Shown: positions 42,693-52,580 of the stretch, piece by piece
How the letters are laid out: each line of letters opens with the position of its first letter
Position numbering within the stretch: the first letter of the stretch is position 1
DNA from: Streptomyces pyxinicus
GTDB taxonomy: Bacteria; Actinomycetota; Actinomycetes; Streptomycetales; Streptomycetaceae
Length of the DNA: 64,000 nt
Direction: 5' to 3'
NCBI RefSeq assembly: GCF_024753135.1
Contig: NZ_JANUGP010000007.1
Coordinates: forward strand, 124,001 to 188,000
Notes under the pieces: generated by a model
What the model was told of the DNA's origin: nothing
Databases searched by the model: none
Seen by the model: only the letters and a program-made list of their open reading frames with translations
Made by a program: the position numbers and the translations under genes

Positions 42693-42723
42693 CAGGCCGG
42701 TTCCCGTGCGGGGAACCGGCCTG
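42693..42723 (-). terminator. Terminator downstream of metH
   Basis: A perfect 13-bp stem (CAGGCCGGTTCCC at 42693-42705, its complement at 42711-42723) with loop gtgcg lies 75 bp beyond the metH stop. Confidence 0.8.
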
Positions 42724-42797
42724 CGGTGGACCGACCAGTGTACGACGTGGCGGCGCGAAGTGCCTCGTGTGTGGTCCGGGGGTCCGGGTGGGGGTGC

Positions 42798-45700
42798 TCA
42801 GCGGGCGTTGAAGTACTTGGCCTCGGGGTGGTGGATCACGATGGCGTCGGTGGACTGCTCGGGGTGGAGCTGGAACTCCTCGGAGAGGTGGACGCCGATC
42901 CGCTCGGGCTGCAGCAGGTCGGCGATCTTGGCGCGGTCCTCCAGGTCGGGGCAGGCGCCGTAGCCGAGGGAGAAGCGGGCGCCCCGGTACTTCAGGGCGA
43001 ACATGTCCTCGATGTCGGCCGGGTCCTCGCCGGCGAAGCCGAGTTCGGAGCGGACGCGGGCGTGCCAGTACTCGGCGAGGGCTTCGGCCAACTGGACGGA
43101 CAGGCCGTGCAGTTCGAGGTAGTCGCGGTAGGCGTTGGCCTCGAAGAGCTTGGCGGTCTCCTCGCCGATGCGGGAGCCGACGGTGACGACCTGGAAGCCG
43201 ACGACGTCGGTCTCCCCCGATTCCTCGGGGCGGAAGAAGTCGGCGAGGCACAGCCGGCGGCCGCGGCGCTGGCGGGGGAAGGTGAACCGGGTGCGTTCGT
43301 TGCCGCGTTCGTCCAGGACGATGAGGTCGTCGTCCTTGGAGACGCAGGGGAAGTAGCCGTAGACGACGGCGGCTTCGAGGAGGTTCTCGGTCTGGAGCCG
43401 GTCCAGCAGGCCGCGCAGCCGGGGCCGGCCCTCGGTCTCGACCAGTTCCTCGTAGGTCGGTCCCTCGCCGGTGCGGGCCTGCTTGAGGCCCCACTGGCCC
43501 TTGAACAGGGCGCCCTCGTCCAGCCAGGAGGCGTACTCCTTGAGCTGGATGCCCTTGACGATCCGGGTCTCCCAGAAGGGCGGGGCGGGCACCGGGTTGT
43601 CGGTGGCGACGTCGGAGCGGACGTGTCCTTCCTCGGGGCGTTCCTCGGCCTGGGCGGTGGCCGTCGCGCGGACCCGGCGCTGTTTGAGTTCGGGCAGCTG
43701 GGCGCCGGGGACGCCGCGCTTGACGCCGATGAGGGCGTCCATGAGGCGCAGGCCTTCGAAGGCGTCGCGGGCGTAGCGGACCTCGCCGCCGTAGATCTCG
43801 TGGAGGTCCTGTTCGACGTAGGCGCGGGTGAGGGCGGCGCCGCCGAGGATGACGGGGAACCGGGCGGCGAGGCCGCGCTGGTTCAGCTCCTCCAGGTTCT
43901 CCTTCATGATGACGGTGGACTTCACCAGCAGCCCGGACATGCCGATGACGTCGGCGCGGTGTTCCTCGGCGGCTTCGAGGATCGCGGAGACGGGCTGCTT
44001 GATGCCCAGGTTGACGACGTTGTAGCCGTTGTTGGACAGGATGATGTCGACGAGGTTCTTGCCGATGTCGTGGACGTCGCCGCGGACGGTGGCGAGCACG
44101 ATGGTGCCCTTGCCGTCGGCGTCGGACTTCTCCATGTGCGGTTCGAGGTGGGCGACGGCGGCCTTCATGACCTCGGCGGACTGCAGGACGAACGGCAGCT
44201 GCATCTGGCCGGAGCCGAACAGTTCGCCGACGACCTTCATGCCGTCCAGCAGGGTCTCGTTGACGATGTCGAGGGCGGGCCGGTCTTCGAGGGCCGTGTC
44301 CAGGTCGGCTTCCAGGCCGTTGCGTTCGCCGTCGATGATGCGCCGCTTGAGGCGCTCCTCCAGTGGCAGCGCGGCCAGTTCCTCGGCCTTGCCGGCCTTC
44401 AACGACTTGGCGGTGGCGCCCTCGAACAGGGCCATCAGCTTCTGCAGCGGGTCGTAGCCCTCGGCGCGGCGGTCGTAGATCAGGTCGAGGGCGGTGCGCA
44501 CCTGCTCCTCGTCGAAGCGGGCGATGGGGAGGATCTTGGAGGCGTGGACGATGGCCGAGTCCAGGCCCGCCTTGACGCATTCGTCCAGGAAGACGGAGTT
44601 CAGCAGGATGCGGGCGGCGGGGTTCAGGCCGAAGGAGATGTTCGACAGGCCGAGGGTGGTCTGCACGGCCGGGTGGCGCCGCTTGAGGTCGCGGATGGCC
44701 TCGATGGTGGCGATGCCGTCCTTGCGGGACTCCTCCTGGCCGGTGCAGATGGTGAAGGTCAGGGTGTCGATGAGGATGTCGTCCTCGCGGATGCCCCAGT
44801 TCCCGGTCAGGTCCTCGATGAGGCGTTCGGCGATCTCGACCTTCTTCCGCGGGGTGCGGGCCTGGCCCTCCTCGTCGATGGTCAGCGCGATCAGTGCGGC
44901 GCCGTGCTCCCGCGCCAGCTTCGTGACCTTCGCGAACCGGGAGTCGGGGCCGTCGCCGTCCTCGTAGTTGACCGAGTTGATGACCGCGCGGCCGCCGAGC
45001 TTCTCCAGGCCGGCCTGGAGGACGTCGACCTCGGTGGAGTCCAGCACGATCGGCAGGGTGGAGGCGGTGGCGAAGCGGCCGGCGAGTTCGTCCATGTCGG
45101 CGACGCCGTCGCGGCCGACGTAGTCCACGCACAGGTCGAGCATGTGCGCGCCCTCGCGGATCTGCTCGCGGGCCAGTTCCACGCAGTCGTCCCAGCGGCC
45201 TTCCAGCATGGCCTCGCGGAACTTCTTGGAGCCGTTGGCGTTGGTGCGCTCGCCGATGGCCAGGTAGGCGGTGTCCTGCCGGAAGGGCACGCTCTGGTAG
45301 AGGGAGGCGGCACCCGGCTCGGGGTGCGGGTCGCGCGCGGGCGGGGTCAGGTCCCGGACGCGTTCGACGACCTGGCGCAGGTGCTCGGGGGTGGTGCCGC
45401 AGCAGCCGCCGACGAGGGAGAGGCCGTACTCGTGGACGAAGGTCTCCTGCGCGTCGGCCAGCTCGGGCGCGGTGAGCGGGTAGTGGGCGCCGTCCCGGCC
45501 GAGGACCGGCAGACCGGCGTTCGGCATGCAGGACAGCGGGACGCGGGCGGTGCGGGCGAGGTAGCGCAGGTGCTCGCTCATCTCGGCCGGGCCGGTGGCG
45601 CAGTTCAGGCCGATCATGTCGATGCCGAGCGGTTCCAGCGCGGTGAGGGCGGCGCCGATCTCGGAGCCGAGCAGCATGGTGCCGGTGGTCTCCACGGTCA

Positions 45701-46313
45701 CCGAGACGATCACCGGCAGGTCCAGGCCGAGGGCGTCGAGGCCGCGCCGGGCGCCGAGCACGGTGGCCTTGGTCTGCAGGAGGTCCTGGGTGGTCTCCAC
45801 GAGCAGCGCGTCGGCACCGCCGGTGACCAGGCCCTCGGCGTTGCGCTGGTAGGCGTCGCGGAGGGTGGTGTAGGGGGCGTGGCCGAGGGTGGGGAGCTTG
45901 GTGCCGGGGCCGATGGAGCCGAGGACCCAGCGGGGGCGGCCGTCCCGGGCGGTGAACTCGTCGGCGACCTCGCGGGCCACGCGGGCGCCGGCCTCGGAGA
46001 GTTCGTGCACCCGGTCGGGGATGTCGTACTCGCCGAGGGCGGAGTGGTTGGCCCCGAAGGTGTTGGTCTCGACGCAGTCGACGCCCACGGCGTAGTACGC
46101 CTCGTGGACGGAGCGGACGATGTCGGGGCGGGTCAGGTTGAGGATCTCGTTGCAGCCTTCGAGCTGCTGGAAGTCGTCGAGGGTGGGCTCCTGCGCCTGG
46201 AGCATGGTGCCCATGGCTCCGTCGGCGACCACCACGCGGGTGGCGAGCGCTTCTCGGAGCGCGGACGCGCGGGTCCGGCTGTCGGCGGAGGGGGACGTTG
46301 GCGACGAGGCCAT
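42798..46313 (-). CDS. metH: Cobalamin-dependent methionine synthase MetH
   Basis: 1171-residue modular enzyme that transfers the methyl group from methyltetrahydrofolate through cob(I)alamin to homocysteine. Modules in order: homocysteine domain (start MASSPTSPSADSRTR, VVVADGAMGTMLQAQ, zinc ligands in GGCCGTTPEHL near 303), pterin domain (AIGERTNANGSKKFREAML, FGLNPAARILLN), B12 cap and binding domain (TVRGDVHDIGKNLVDIILSN with the cobalt-ligating His near 748, MSGLLVKST), and C-terminal activation domain (LADFFRPEESGETDVVGFQV, RFSLGYGACPDLEDR). ATG 46313 was chosen by homology. No cobalamin riboswitch is seen upstream. Divergent from gylR. Confidence 0.97.
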   Translation of the reverse strand: MASSPTSPSADSRTRASALREALATRVVVADGAMGTMLQAQEPTLDDFQQLEGCNEILNLTRPDIVRSVHEAYYAVGVDCVETNTFGANHSALGEYDIPDRVHELSEAGARVAREVADEFTARDGRPRWVLGSIGPGTKLPTLGHAPYTTLRDAYQRNAEGLVTGGADALLVETTQDLLQTKATVLGARRGLDALGLDLPVIVSVTVETTGTMLLGSEIGAALTALEPLGIDMIGLNCATGPAEMSEHLRYLARTARVPLSCMPNAGLPVLGRDGAHYPLTAPELADAQETFVHEYGLSLVGGCCGTTPEHLRQVVERVRDLTPPARDPHPEPGAASLYQSVPFRQDTAYLAIGERTNANGSKKFREAMLEGRWDDCVELAREQIREGAHMLDLCVDYVGRDGVADMDELAGRFATASTLPIVLDSTEVDVLQAGLEKLGGRAVINSVNYEDGDGPDSRFAKVTKLAREHGAALIALTIDEEGQARTPRKKVEIAERLIEDLTGNWGIREDDILIDTLTFTICTGQEESRKDGIATIEAIRDLKRRHPAVQTTLGLSNISFGLNPAARILLNSVFLDECVKAGLDSAIVHASKILPIARFDEEQVRTALDLIYDRRAEGYDPLQKLMALFEGATAKSLKAGKAEELAALPLEERLKRRIIDGERNGLEADLDTALEDRPALDIVNETLLDGMKVVGELFGSGQMQLPFVLQSAEVMKAAVAHLEPHMEKSDADGKGTIVLATVRGDVHDIGKNLVDIILSNNGYNVVNLGIKQPVSAILEAAEEHRADVIGMSGLLVKSTVIMKENLEELNQRGLAARFPVILGGAALTRAYVEQDLHEIYGGEVRYARDAFEGLRLMDALIGVKRGVPGAQLPELKQRRVRATATAQAEERPEEGHVRSDVATDNPVPAPPFWETRIVKGIQLKEYASWLDEGALFKGQWGLKQARTGEGPTYEELVETEGRPRLRGLLDRLQTENLLEAAVVYGYFPCVSKDDDLIVLDERGNERTRFTFPRQRRGRRLCLADFFRPEESGETDVVGFQVVTVGSRIGEETAKLFEANAYRDYLELHGLSVQLAEALAEYWHARVRSELGFAGEDPADIEDMFALKYRGARFSLGYGACPDLEDRAKIADLLQPERIGVHLSEEFQLHPEQSTDAIVIHHPEAKYFNAR

Positions 46314-46349
46314 GAAGGGGCTCCCTGGGATGCGACGGCTGTCGGCTAT

Positions 46350-46377
46350 GCGGATTCCCTGCCAGCGGGAATGCCGC
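46350..46377 (-). promoter_or_regulatory. Stem-loop in the metH leader
   Basis: GCGGATTCCC (46350-46359) pairs with GGGAAT-G-CCGC (46367-46377), a 10-bp stem with one bulged G and a 7-nt loop, starting 37 bp upstream of the metH ATG. It could be a leader RNA element or an attenuator. It does not match any riboswitch consensus that I know. Confidence 0.4.
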
Positions 46378-46521
46378 ACGGCGCCAGAGTAGCCGGGAGT
46401 CGGCTTGGATGGGCAGCGGCGTCCACGGGGCGGACTCGGATGGCTCCGGGGCCGCGGTGGAGCCACGAGTGAGGGAACTGGTGTCGTCCGACCATTGGCG
46501 GGCGGTCGACAGGGAACGGTA

Positions 46522-46540
46522 GTGTTCGACATTGCCGAAC
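46522..46540 (+). promoter_or_regulatory. GylR-type operator upstream of gylR
   Basis: GTGTTCGACATTGCCGAAC is an imperfect palindrome (TTCG...CGAA). It lies 100 bp upstream of the gylR ATG and 209 bp upstream of metH, and 17 of its 19 bases recur, inverted, upstream of glpF at 47643-47661. IclR-family proteins bind such sites, so this is probably the autoregulatory site. Confidence 0.7.
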
Positions 46541-46639
46541 AGCGGTAAGAGACGTACACGGGTGGGCCGTAGCGCCCGTCGCCCGGGGCGGAATCGACCG
46601 GCGTGCGGCGGCGGTCGAAGGGACGGAGGCAGGACGGCG

Positions 46640-47404
46640 ATGGCACGGAACATCCAGTCGCTCGAACGGGCGGCCGCGATGCTGCGGCTGCTCGCGGGCG
46701 GCGAGCGGCGGCTCGGCCTGTCCGACATCGCGTCCTCGCTCGGCCTCGCCAAGGGCACCGCCCACGGCATCCTGCGCACCCTCCAGCAGGAGGGGTTCGT
46801 GGAGCAGGACGACACCTCGGGCCGCTACCAGCTGGGCGCGGAGCTGCTGCGCCTGGGCACCACCTACCTGGACGTGCACGAGCTGCGGGCGCGGGCGCTG
46901 GTGTGGACGGACGACCTGGCCCGTGCCAGCGGGGAGAGCGTCTACCTGGGGGTGCTGCACCAGCAGGGCGTGCTGATCGTGCACCACGTGTTCCGGCCAG
47001 ACGACAGCCGGCAGGTGCTGGAGATCGGGGCCATGCAGCCGCTGCACTCGACGGCGCTCGGCAAGGTGCTGTCGGCCTACGACCCGGTGGCGCACAGCGA
47101 GGCGCTGGAGGCGGACCGCAAGCCGTTCACGGACCGGACGGTGTGCGATCCCGGGGACTTCGAGCACCTGCTCGACCTCACCCGCGCGCGCGGGTACGCG
47201 GCGGACGTGGAGGAGACCTGGGAGGGGGTGGCGTCGGTCGCCGCCCCGATCCACGACCGGCGCCGGATGCCGGTGGGCGCGGTCGGCATCACGGGGGCGG
47301 TGGAGCGGCTGTGCCGGGAGGGCGAGCTGCGTCCGGAGCTGATCGCCGCCGTGCGGGACTGCGCGCGTGCCGTGTCCAGGGATCTGGGCGCGGGCCGCTT
47401 CTGA
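46640..47404 (+). CDS. gylR: Glycerol operon regulator GylR (IclR family)
   Basis: 254-residue IclR-type repressor. It begins MARNIQSLERAAAMLRLLAG, with HTH LGLSDIASSLGLAKGTAHGI and wing LRTLQQEGFVEQDDTSGRYQ, then the effector domain (SVYLGVLHQQGVLIVHHVFR, ALGKVLSAYDPVAHSEALEA, VEETWEGVASVAAPIHDRRR). In S. coelicolor GylR represses itself and the gyl operon, and induction requires glycerol or glycerol-3-phosphate. ATG 46640 gives the known 254-residue length and has AGGA upstream. Its last 17 bases including the stop codon are tandemly duplicated. Confidence 0.97.
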   Translation: MARNIQSLERAAAMLRLLAGGERRLGLSDIASSLGLAKGTAHGILRTLQQEGFVEQDDTSGRYQLGAELLRLGTTYLDVHELRARALVWTDDLARASGESVYLGVLHQQGVLIVHHVFRPDDSRQVLEIGAMQPLHSTALGKVLSAYDPVAHSEALEADRKPFTDRTVCDPGDFEHLLDLTRARGYAADVEETWEGVASVAAPIHDRRRMPVGAVGITGAVERLCREGELRPELIAAVRDCARAVSRDLGAGRF

Positions 47405-47421
47405 GCGCGGGCCGCTTCTGA
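47388..47421. repeat. 17-bp tandem duplication across the gylR stop codon
   Basis: The unit GCGCGGGCCGCTTCTGA occurs twice with no mismatch at 47388-47404 and 47405-47421. The first copy is the end of gylR with its TGA stop and the second repeats stop and context immediately downstream. Confidence 0.95.
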
Positions 47422-47448
47422 GCGCACGCGCGCCGAAACCCTTGGGAG

Positions 47449-47476
47449 GACCGGGACGCCGGGCGGCGTTCCGGTC
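47449..47476 (+). terminator. Terminator downstream of gylR
   Basis: GACCGGGACGCC (47449-47460) pairs with GGCGTTCCGGTC (47465-47476), 12 bp with one G-U pair and loop gggc. It should end the monocistronic gylR transcript before the glpF promoter. Confidence 0.75.
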
Positions 47477-47566
47477 TTCGATCTACCCTGAAGTTGCCCT
47501 ACACCGGCATATACGGACATACAGGGCGAGAAGGTATGTCGACACCTGAAGAGCGATAACCGGTAG

Positions 47567-47584
47567 CGATCAATAACGATCGCA
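47567..47584. promoter_or_regulatory. GCGATC inverted repeat in the glpF promoter region
   Basis: GCGATC-AATAAC-GATCGC is a perfect inverted repeat within an AT-richer stretch (about 47480-47690) between gylR and glpF; related GCGATA occurs at about 47554. The bound protein, if any, is unknown. Confidence 0.45.
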
Positions 47585-47642
47585 CTTTCGATAGCAGAAC
47601 TCTTGACGCACGCGTAACGCCGAAGCAAGACTCCCGTCCATC

Positions 47643-47661
47643 GGTCGGCATTGTCGAACAC
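47643..47661 (-). promoter_or_regulatory. GylR-type operator upstream of glpF
   Basis: On the minus strand this reads GTGTTCGACAATGCCGACC, matching the gylR-proximal site at 17 of 19 positions. It lies 131 bp upstream of the glpF start, in the region expected for the glycerol-inducible promoter. Confidence 0.7.
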
Positions 47662-47792
47662 CTACCGGCAATACGCGTTAGAGTGTGACAACGCCAAGGG
47701 CCAGCAGATCGCTCTCACCCCCCTGAGGGCGCCAGATCCCCGGAGGGACCCGGGGTTCGGCTACCCCTGGACGAAGGACAAAGGAGTCGCGG

Positions 47793-48587
47793 GTGTCCAG
47801 CTCCGACATCTTCATCGGCGAGACCATCGGTACCGCCATACTCATTCTGCTCGGCGGTGGCGTCTGCGCCGCCGTCACGCTCAAGGCCTCCAAGGCCCGA
47901 GGCGCCGGCTGGCTCGCCATCGCCTTCGGGTGGGGCTTCGCCGTCATGACGGCCGTCTACATCTCCGGACCGCTCTCCGGGGCCCACCTCAACCCGGCCG
48001 TCACCGTCGCCCTGGCCATCAAGGACGGCACCTGGACGAACGTCCCGACCTACTTCGCCGGCCAGCTGCTCGGCGCGATGATCGGCGCGACGCTCGTCTG
48101 GGTGGCGTACTACGGGCAGTTCCAGGCGCACCTGACCGACCGGGAGATCGTCGGCGGGCCGGGCGCGCAGGACACCACGGCCAAGGCCGTGGAGGCGCAG
48201 GAGCAGGCCGCGGGCCCGGTGCTCGGCATCTTCTCCACCGGTCCGGAGATCCGGAACGTGGTGCAGAACCTGGCCACGGAGATCGTCGGCACGGTGGTGC
48301 TGATCCTCGCGGTCCTCACGCAGGGCCTCAACGACAAGGGCAACGGCCTGGGCGTCCTCGGCGGCCTGATCACCGCGCTGGTCGTCGTCTCCATCGGCCT
48401 CTCGCTCGGCGGCCCCACGGGCTACGCCATCAACCCCGCCCGTGACCTGGGTCCGCGCATCGTGCACGCCCTGCTGCCCCTGCCCAACAAGGGTGGCTCC
48501 GACTGGAGCTACGCCTGGATCCCGGTGGTCGGTCCGCTGATCGGCGGCGCCATCGCGGCAGGCATCTACAACGTCGCATTCGCCTGA
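47793..48587 (+). CDS. glpF: Glycerol facilitator GlpF
   Basis: 264-residue aquaglyceroporin that lets glycerol enter by facilitated diffusion. The two half-helices carry [11 protein letters not shown] (Asn67) and [12 protein letters not shown] (Asn214); the Asp after NPAR marks glycerol channels. Six membrane segments are evident. A hydrophilic insertion of about 25 residues ([20 protein letters not shown]) lies in the loop after the third segment. GTG 47793 has aaggag upstream. First gene of glpFKD; 74 bp separate it from glpK. Confidence 0.96.
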   Translation: MSSSDIFIGETIGTAILILLGGGVCAAVTLKASKARGAGWLAIAFGWGFAVMTAVYISGPLSGAHLNPAVTVALAIKDGTWTNVPTYFAGQLLGAMIGATLVWVAYYGQFQAHLTDREIVGGPGAQDTTAKAVEAQEQAAGPVLGIFSTGPEIRNVVQNLATEIVGTVVLILAVLTQGLNDKGNGLGVLGGLITALVVVSIGLSLGGPTGYAINPARDLGPRIVHALLPLPNKGGSDWSYAWIPVVGPLIGGAIAAGIYNVAFA

Positions 48588-48661
48588 GAAACCGCTTCGC
48601 AGGCACCGAGTCGCACACGCGCCGTACGTACAGGCCCCACACAAGGATTCAGGAGCACACA

Positions 48662-50203
48662 GTGACCGACGCCCACACCGCAGGCCCCTTCATCGCCGCG
48701 ATCGACCAGGGCACGACCTCCTCGCGCTGCATCGTCTTCGACCGGGACGGCCGGATCGTCTCCGTCGACCAGAAGGAGCACGAGCAGATCTTCCCCAAGC
48801 CGGGCTGGGTCGAGCACAACGCCAACGAGATCTGGACCAACGTCCAGGAGGTCGTCGCCGGGGCCATCGAGAAGGCCGGCATCACCCGCGACGACATCAA
48901 GGCCATCGGCATCACCAACCAGCGCGAGACCACCGTGCTGTGGGACAAGAACACCGGTGAGCCCGTCCACAACGCCATCGTCTGGCAGGACACCCGCACC
49001 GACGCCCTGTGCCGGGAGCTGGGCCGCAACGTCGGCCAGGACCGCTTCCGCCGCGAGACCGGCCTGCCGCTGGCCTCCTACTTCGCCGGCCCCAAGGCGC
49101 GCTGGCTGCTGGACAACGTCGACGGGCTGCGCGAGCGCGCCGAGGCCGGCGACATCCTTTTCGGCACCATGGACTCCTGGGTCATCTGGAACCTGACCGG
49201 CGGCGTCAACGGCGGCGAGCACGTCACCGACGTCACCAACGCCTCCCGCACCATGCTGATGAACCTGCACACCATGCGGTGGGACGCGAAGATCGCCGAG
49301 TCCATCGGCGTCCCGCTCGCGATGCTGCCGGAGATCCGCTCCTCCGCCGAGGTGTACGGCGAGATCACCGGGGGCAAGCTGGGCGACCTGCTCGGCGGCA
49401 TCCCGGTCGCCTCCGCGCTCGGCGACCAGCAGGCGGCCCTGTTCGGCCAGACCTGTTTCTCCGAGGGCGAGACCAAGTCCACCTACGGCACCGGCACCTT
49501 CATGGTGATGAACACCGGCGAGAAGATCATCAACTCCTACGCCGGCCTGCTGACCACGGTCGGCTACAAGATCGGTGACGAGCCGACGGTGTACGCCCTG
49601 GAGGGCTCGATCGCCGTCACGGGCTCCCTGGTGCAGTGGATGCGCGACCAGATGGGCCTGGTCTCCACCGCCGCCGAGATCGAGACGCTCGCGCTCTCCG
49701 TCGAGGACAACGGCGGTGCCTACTTCGTCCCGGCGTTCTCCGGCCTGTTCGCCCCGCACTGGCGCTCCGACGCCCGCGGTGTGATCGCCGGCCTGACCCG
49801 GTACGTCACCAAGGCGCACCTGGCCCGCGCCGTCCTGGAAGCCACCGCCTGGCAGACGCGGGAGATCGCCGACGCCATGGTGAAGGACTCCGGCGACGAG
49901 CTGGTGGCGCTGAAGGTCGACGGCGGCATGACCGCCAACAACCTGCTGATGCAGACGCTCGCCGACGTGCTCGACGCGCCGGTGGTGCGCCCGATGGTCG
50001 CCGAGACCACCTGCCTCGGCGCCGCCTACGCCGCCGGCCTCGCCGTCGGCTTCTGGTCCAGCACCGACGAACTGCGCGCCAACTGGCGCCGGGCCGCCGA
50101 ATGGACCCCCCGCATGGACGCGGCCACCCGCGACCGTGAATACAAGAACTGGCTCAAGGCCGTCGAGCGGACCATGGGCTGGCTCGACGAGGACGAGAGC
50201 TGA
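48662..50203 (+). CDS. glpK: Glycerol kinase
   Basis: 513-residue FGGY-family kinase that makes sn-glycerol-3-phosphate from glycerol and ATP, trapping the sugar alcohol inside the cell. Motifs: [19 protein letters not shown] near the start, [44 protein letters not shown] and [14 protein letters not shown]. The length is as usual. GTG 48662; 48 bp before glpD. Confidence 0.97.
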   Translation: MTDAHTAGPFIAAIDQGTTSSRCIVFDRDGRIVSVDQKEHEQIFPKPGWVEHNANEIWTNVQEVVAGAIEKAGITRDDIKAIGITNQRETTVLWDKNTGEPVHNAIVWQDTRTDALCRELGRNVGQDRFRRETGLPLASYFAGPKARWLLDNVDGLRERAEAGDILFGTMDSWVIWNLTGGVNGGEHVTDVTNASRTMLMNLHTMRWDAKIAESIGVPLAMLPEIRSSAEVYGEITGGKLGDLLGGIPVASALGDQQAALFGQTCFSEGETKSTYGTGTFMVMNTGEKIINSYAGLLTTVGYKIGDEPTVYALEGSIAVTGSLVQWMRDQMGLVSTAAEIETLALSVEDNGGAYFVPAFSGLFAPHWRSDARGVIAGLTRYVTKAHLARAVLEATAWQTREIADAMVKDSGDELVALKVDGGMTANNLLMQTLADVLDAPVVRPMVAETTCLGAAYAAGLAVGFWSSTDELRANWRRAAEWTPRMDAATRDREYKNWLKAVERTMGWLDEDES

Positions 50204-50251
50204 GCGGTCATACACCGCACAGACCGCTCTGACGAGGAGTAAGTACCCGAC

Positions 50252-51868
50252 ATGACCAGTCAGTCCACCCTGCAGTCCGTACCTGCCCTGGGCACGCACC
50301 CGGCCTCCGGCTCCAACCCGAGCCGGGCCGAGACCAGGGAGCAGCTCTCCAAGGCGTCGTACGACCTCCTTGTGATCGGCGGCGGCATCCTGGGCATCTC
50401 CACCGCCTGGCACGCCGCGCAGTCCGGCCTCAGGGTGGCCCTGGTCGACGCCGGCGACTTCGCCGGCGCCACCTCCTCCGCCTCCTCCAAACTGCTCCAC
50501 GGCGGTCTGCGCTACCTGCAGACCGGCGCGGTGAAGCTGGTGGCGGAGAACCACTTCGAGCGCCGTGCGGTCTCCCGCCAGGTGGCCCCCCACCTGGCGA
50601 ACCCGCTCACCTTCTACCTCCCCGTGTACAAGGGCGGCCCGCACGGCGCGGCGAAGCTCGGCGCGGGCGTCTTCGCCTACTCCGCGCTGTCCGCGTTCGG
50701 CGACGGCGTGGGCCACCTGCTCTCGCCGGCCAAGGCGGCGCAGGACGTGCCCGAGCTGCGCACCGAGAACCTGAAGGCCGTGGCCGTGTACGGCGACGAC
50801 CAGATGAACGACGCGCGGATGGCGCTGATGACGGTCCGCGCGGCCGTCGAGGCGGGCGCCGTCGTGCTCAACCACGCCGAGGTGACCGGGCTGCGCTTCA
50901 CCCGGGGCCGGGTGACCGGTGCCGAGCTGAAGGACCGGATGTCCGGTGACGAGTTCGGGGTCAGCGCCCGCCTGGTGCTGAACGCGACCGGGCCGTGGGT
51001 GGACCACCTGCGCCGGCTGGAGGACCCGGACGCGGCGCCGTCGATCCGGCTGTCGAAGGGCGCGCACCTGGTCCTGAAGCGGACCGCGCCGTGGAAGGCC
51101 GCGCTGGCCACCCCGATCGACAAGTACCGCATCACCTTCGCCCTCCCCTGGGAGGACATGCTGCTGCTCGGCACCACCGACGAGGAGTACGAGGGCGACC
51201 CGGCGGACGTGTCCGTCAACGACAAGGACATAGCCCAGATCCTGGACGAGGCCGCGTTCTCCGTCCGGGACCAGCAGCTCCAGCGGGACCTGATCACCTA
51301 CGCGTTCGCCGGTCTGCGGGTGCTGCCGGGCGGCCCCGGCGACACCGCGAAGGCCAAGCGCGAGACGGTGGTCACCGAGGGCACGGGCGGCATGCTGTCC
51401 GTCGCGGGCGGCAAGTGGACCACGTTCCGCCACATCGGCCGCACGATCATGAAGAAGCTGGAGGCGCTGCCGGGCCACCCGCTCGGCGACGACTTCGAGC
51501 CGATCGCCTCGCTGCCGAAGAAGCTGCCGCTGCCCGGTGTCGCCAACCCGCGCGCGGTCGCGCACCGGCTGCTGGTGGACAACCCGGCGCCGGGTCCGCG
51601 CATGGCCGCCGACACCGCCAAGCACCTGGCCACCCACTACGGCTCCCTGGCGTTCGACATCGCCCGTCTGGCGAACGAGCACCCGGAGCTGGCCGGGCGC
51701 GTCCACCCGGACGCCCCGGAGATCTGGGCGCAGGTCGTGTGGGCCCGCGACCACGAGTGGGCCGAGACGGCGGACGACGTGCTGCGCCGCCGTACGACGC
51801 TGACGATCCGCGGCCTCGCCACGGACGAGGTGCGCGGCAAGGTGCAGGACCTGCTCGACAAGAAGTAG
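50252..51868 (+). CDS. glpD: FAD-dependent glycerol-3-phosphate dehydrogenase
   Basis: 538-residue membrane-associated flavoenzyme that oxidises glycerol-3-phosphate to dihydroxyacetone phosphate and passes electrons to the respiratory chain. It has the FAD-binding motif [19 protein letters not shown] (GGGILG at 43-48), [49 protein letters not shown] and [15 protein letters not shown], followed by the DAO_C domain. Last gene of glpFKD, with a strong hairpin 13 bp after the stop. Confidence 0.97.
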   Translation: MTSQSTLQSVPALGTHPASGSNPSRAETREQLSKASYDLLVIGGGILGISTAWHAAQSGLRVALVDAGDFAGATSSASSKLLHGGLRYLQTGAVKLVAENHFERRAVSRQVAPHLANPLTFYLPVYKGGPHGAAKLGAGVFAYSALSAFGDGVGHLLSPAKAAQDVPELRTENLKAVAVYGDDQMNDARMALMTVRAAVEAGAVVLNHAEVTGLRFTRGRVTGAELKDRMSGDEFGVSARLVLNATGPWVDHLRRLEDPDAAPSIRLSKGAHLVLKRTAPWKAALATPIDKYRITFALPWEDMLLLGTTDEEYEGDPADVSVNDKDIAQILDEAAFSVRDQQLQRDLITYAFAGLRVLPGGPGDTAKAKRETVVTEGTGGMLSVAGGKWTTFRHIGRTIMKKLEALPGHPLGDDFEPIASLPKKLPLPGVANPRAVAHRLLVDNPAPGPRMAADTAKHLATHYGSLAFDIARLANEHPELAGRVHPDAPEIWAQVVWARDHEWAETADDVLRRRTTLTIRGLATDEVRGKVQDLLDKK

Positions 51869-51880
51869 GCGCGGTCCCTT

Positions 51881-51918
51881 CGAGGGGGGCGGTTCCCGTT
51901 CGGGAGCCGCCCCCCTCG
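51881..51918 (+). terminator. Terminator of the glpFKD operon
   Basis: A 17-bp stem with one G-U pair (51881-51897 with 51902-51918) and a 4-nt loop. Confidence 0.85.
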
Positions 51919-51980
51919 CGGCTCGCGGCACCGGGTACGCCCCCTTCCGAAGCGGTCCCTCCGGTGCTTGTCTCGGGGGC

Positions 51981-52580
51981 ATGACCTTACTGACGAGCTG
52001 GCCCGACAGCGGCCCCGCCACCGTGCTCCGCCGGACCTGTGACCCTGCCGAGATCGCGGCGGCCCTCAAGCCGCTCGGGGTGCGCTACGAGCAGTGGCCG
52101 GTCCGCGAGGACCTGCCCCACGACGCCGACGGCGAGCGCGTGTCGGCCGCCTACCGCCCGCAGATCGACCGGCTGAGCGCCGAGGAGGGCTTCACCACCG
52201 TCGACGTGCTCGGCCTGCACCCGGGCGACGACCCGGAGTACCCGGTGCGGGCCAAGGCCGCCCGGGAGAAGTTCCTCCAGGAGCACACCCACGACGACGA
52301 TGACGAGGTCCGCTTCTTCGTCTCCGGTTCCGGCGTCTTCTACCTGCACGTCGGCGCCGAGGTGCACGCGGTGCTGTGCGAGCGGGGCGACCTGCTGGGC
52401 GTGCCGCGCGGCACCACCCACTGGTTCGACATGGGCACCCGGCCGTCGTTCACGGCGATCCGCTTCTTCCACGAGGAGGACGGCTGGATCGGCAACTTCA
52501 CCGGTTCGGCGATCTCCTCCCGCTTCCCGGACTTCGACAGCCTCGCCGCCGGTCACCGGCGGGACGGGGGCACGGTGTGA
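51981..52580 (+). CDS. mtnD: Acireductone dioxygenase (methionine salvage)
   Basis: 199-residue cupin metalloenzyme that cleaves 1,2-dihydroxy-3-keto-5-methylthiopentene to 2-keto-4-methylthiobutyrate and formate (iron form). The metal ligands His102, His104 and Glu109 lie in [20 protein letters not shown] and His147 in [23 protein letters not shown] 51981. Its TGA overlaps the mtnC start by 4 bp. First gene of a coupled mtnD-mtnC-mtnB unit, separate from the glp operon by a terminator. Confidence 0.95.
   Translation: MTLLTSWPDSGPATVLRRTCDPAEIAAALKPLGVRYEQWPVREDLPHDADGERVSAAYRPQIDRLSAEEGFTTVDVLGLHPGDDPEYPVRAKAAREKFLQEHTHDDDDEVRFFVSGSGVFYLHVGAEVHAVLCERGDLLGVPRGTTHWFDMGTRPSFTAIRFFHEEDGWIGNFTGSAISSRFPDFDSLAAGHRRDGGTV

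Noticed and set aside
42681..46472. 1263-codon open frame on the plus strand opposite metH
   Set aside because: It is a mirror of metH codons with Gly/Val/Ala-rich, low-complexity translation. Its boundaries follow metH, and there is no ribosome binding site or homology.
46314..46639. Cobalamin riboswitch upstream of metH
   Set aside because: No B12-box-like sequence or long multi-stem leader could be found. Only one simple stem-loop is present.
41965..46815. Open frame of 1616 codons on the minus strand joining the HAD phosphatase frame to sequence across metH
   Set aside because: Only the last 233 codons (from ATG 42666) encode a recognisable protein. The rest is an out-of-frame reading of metH kept open by high GC.
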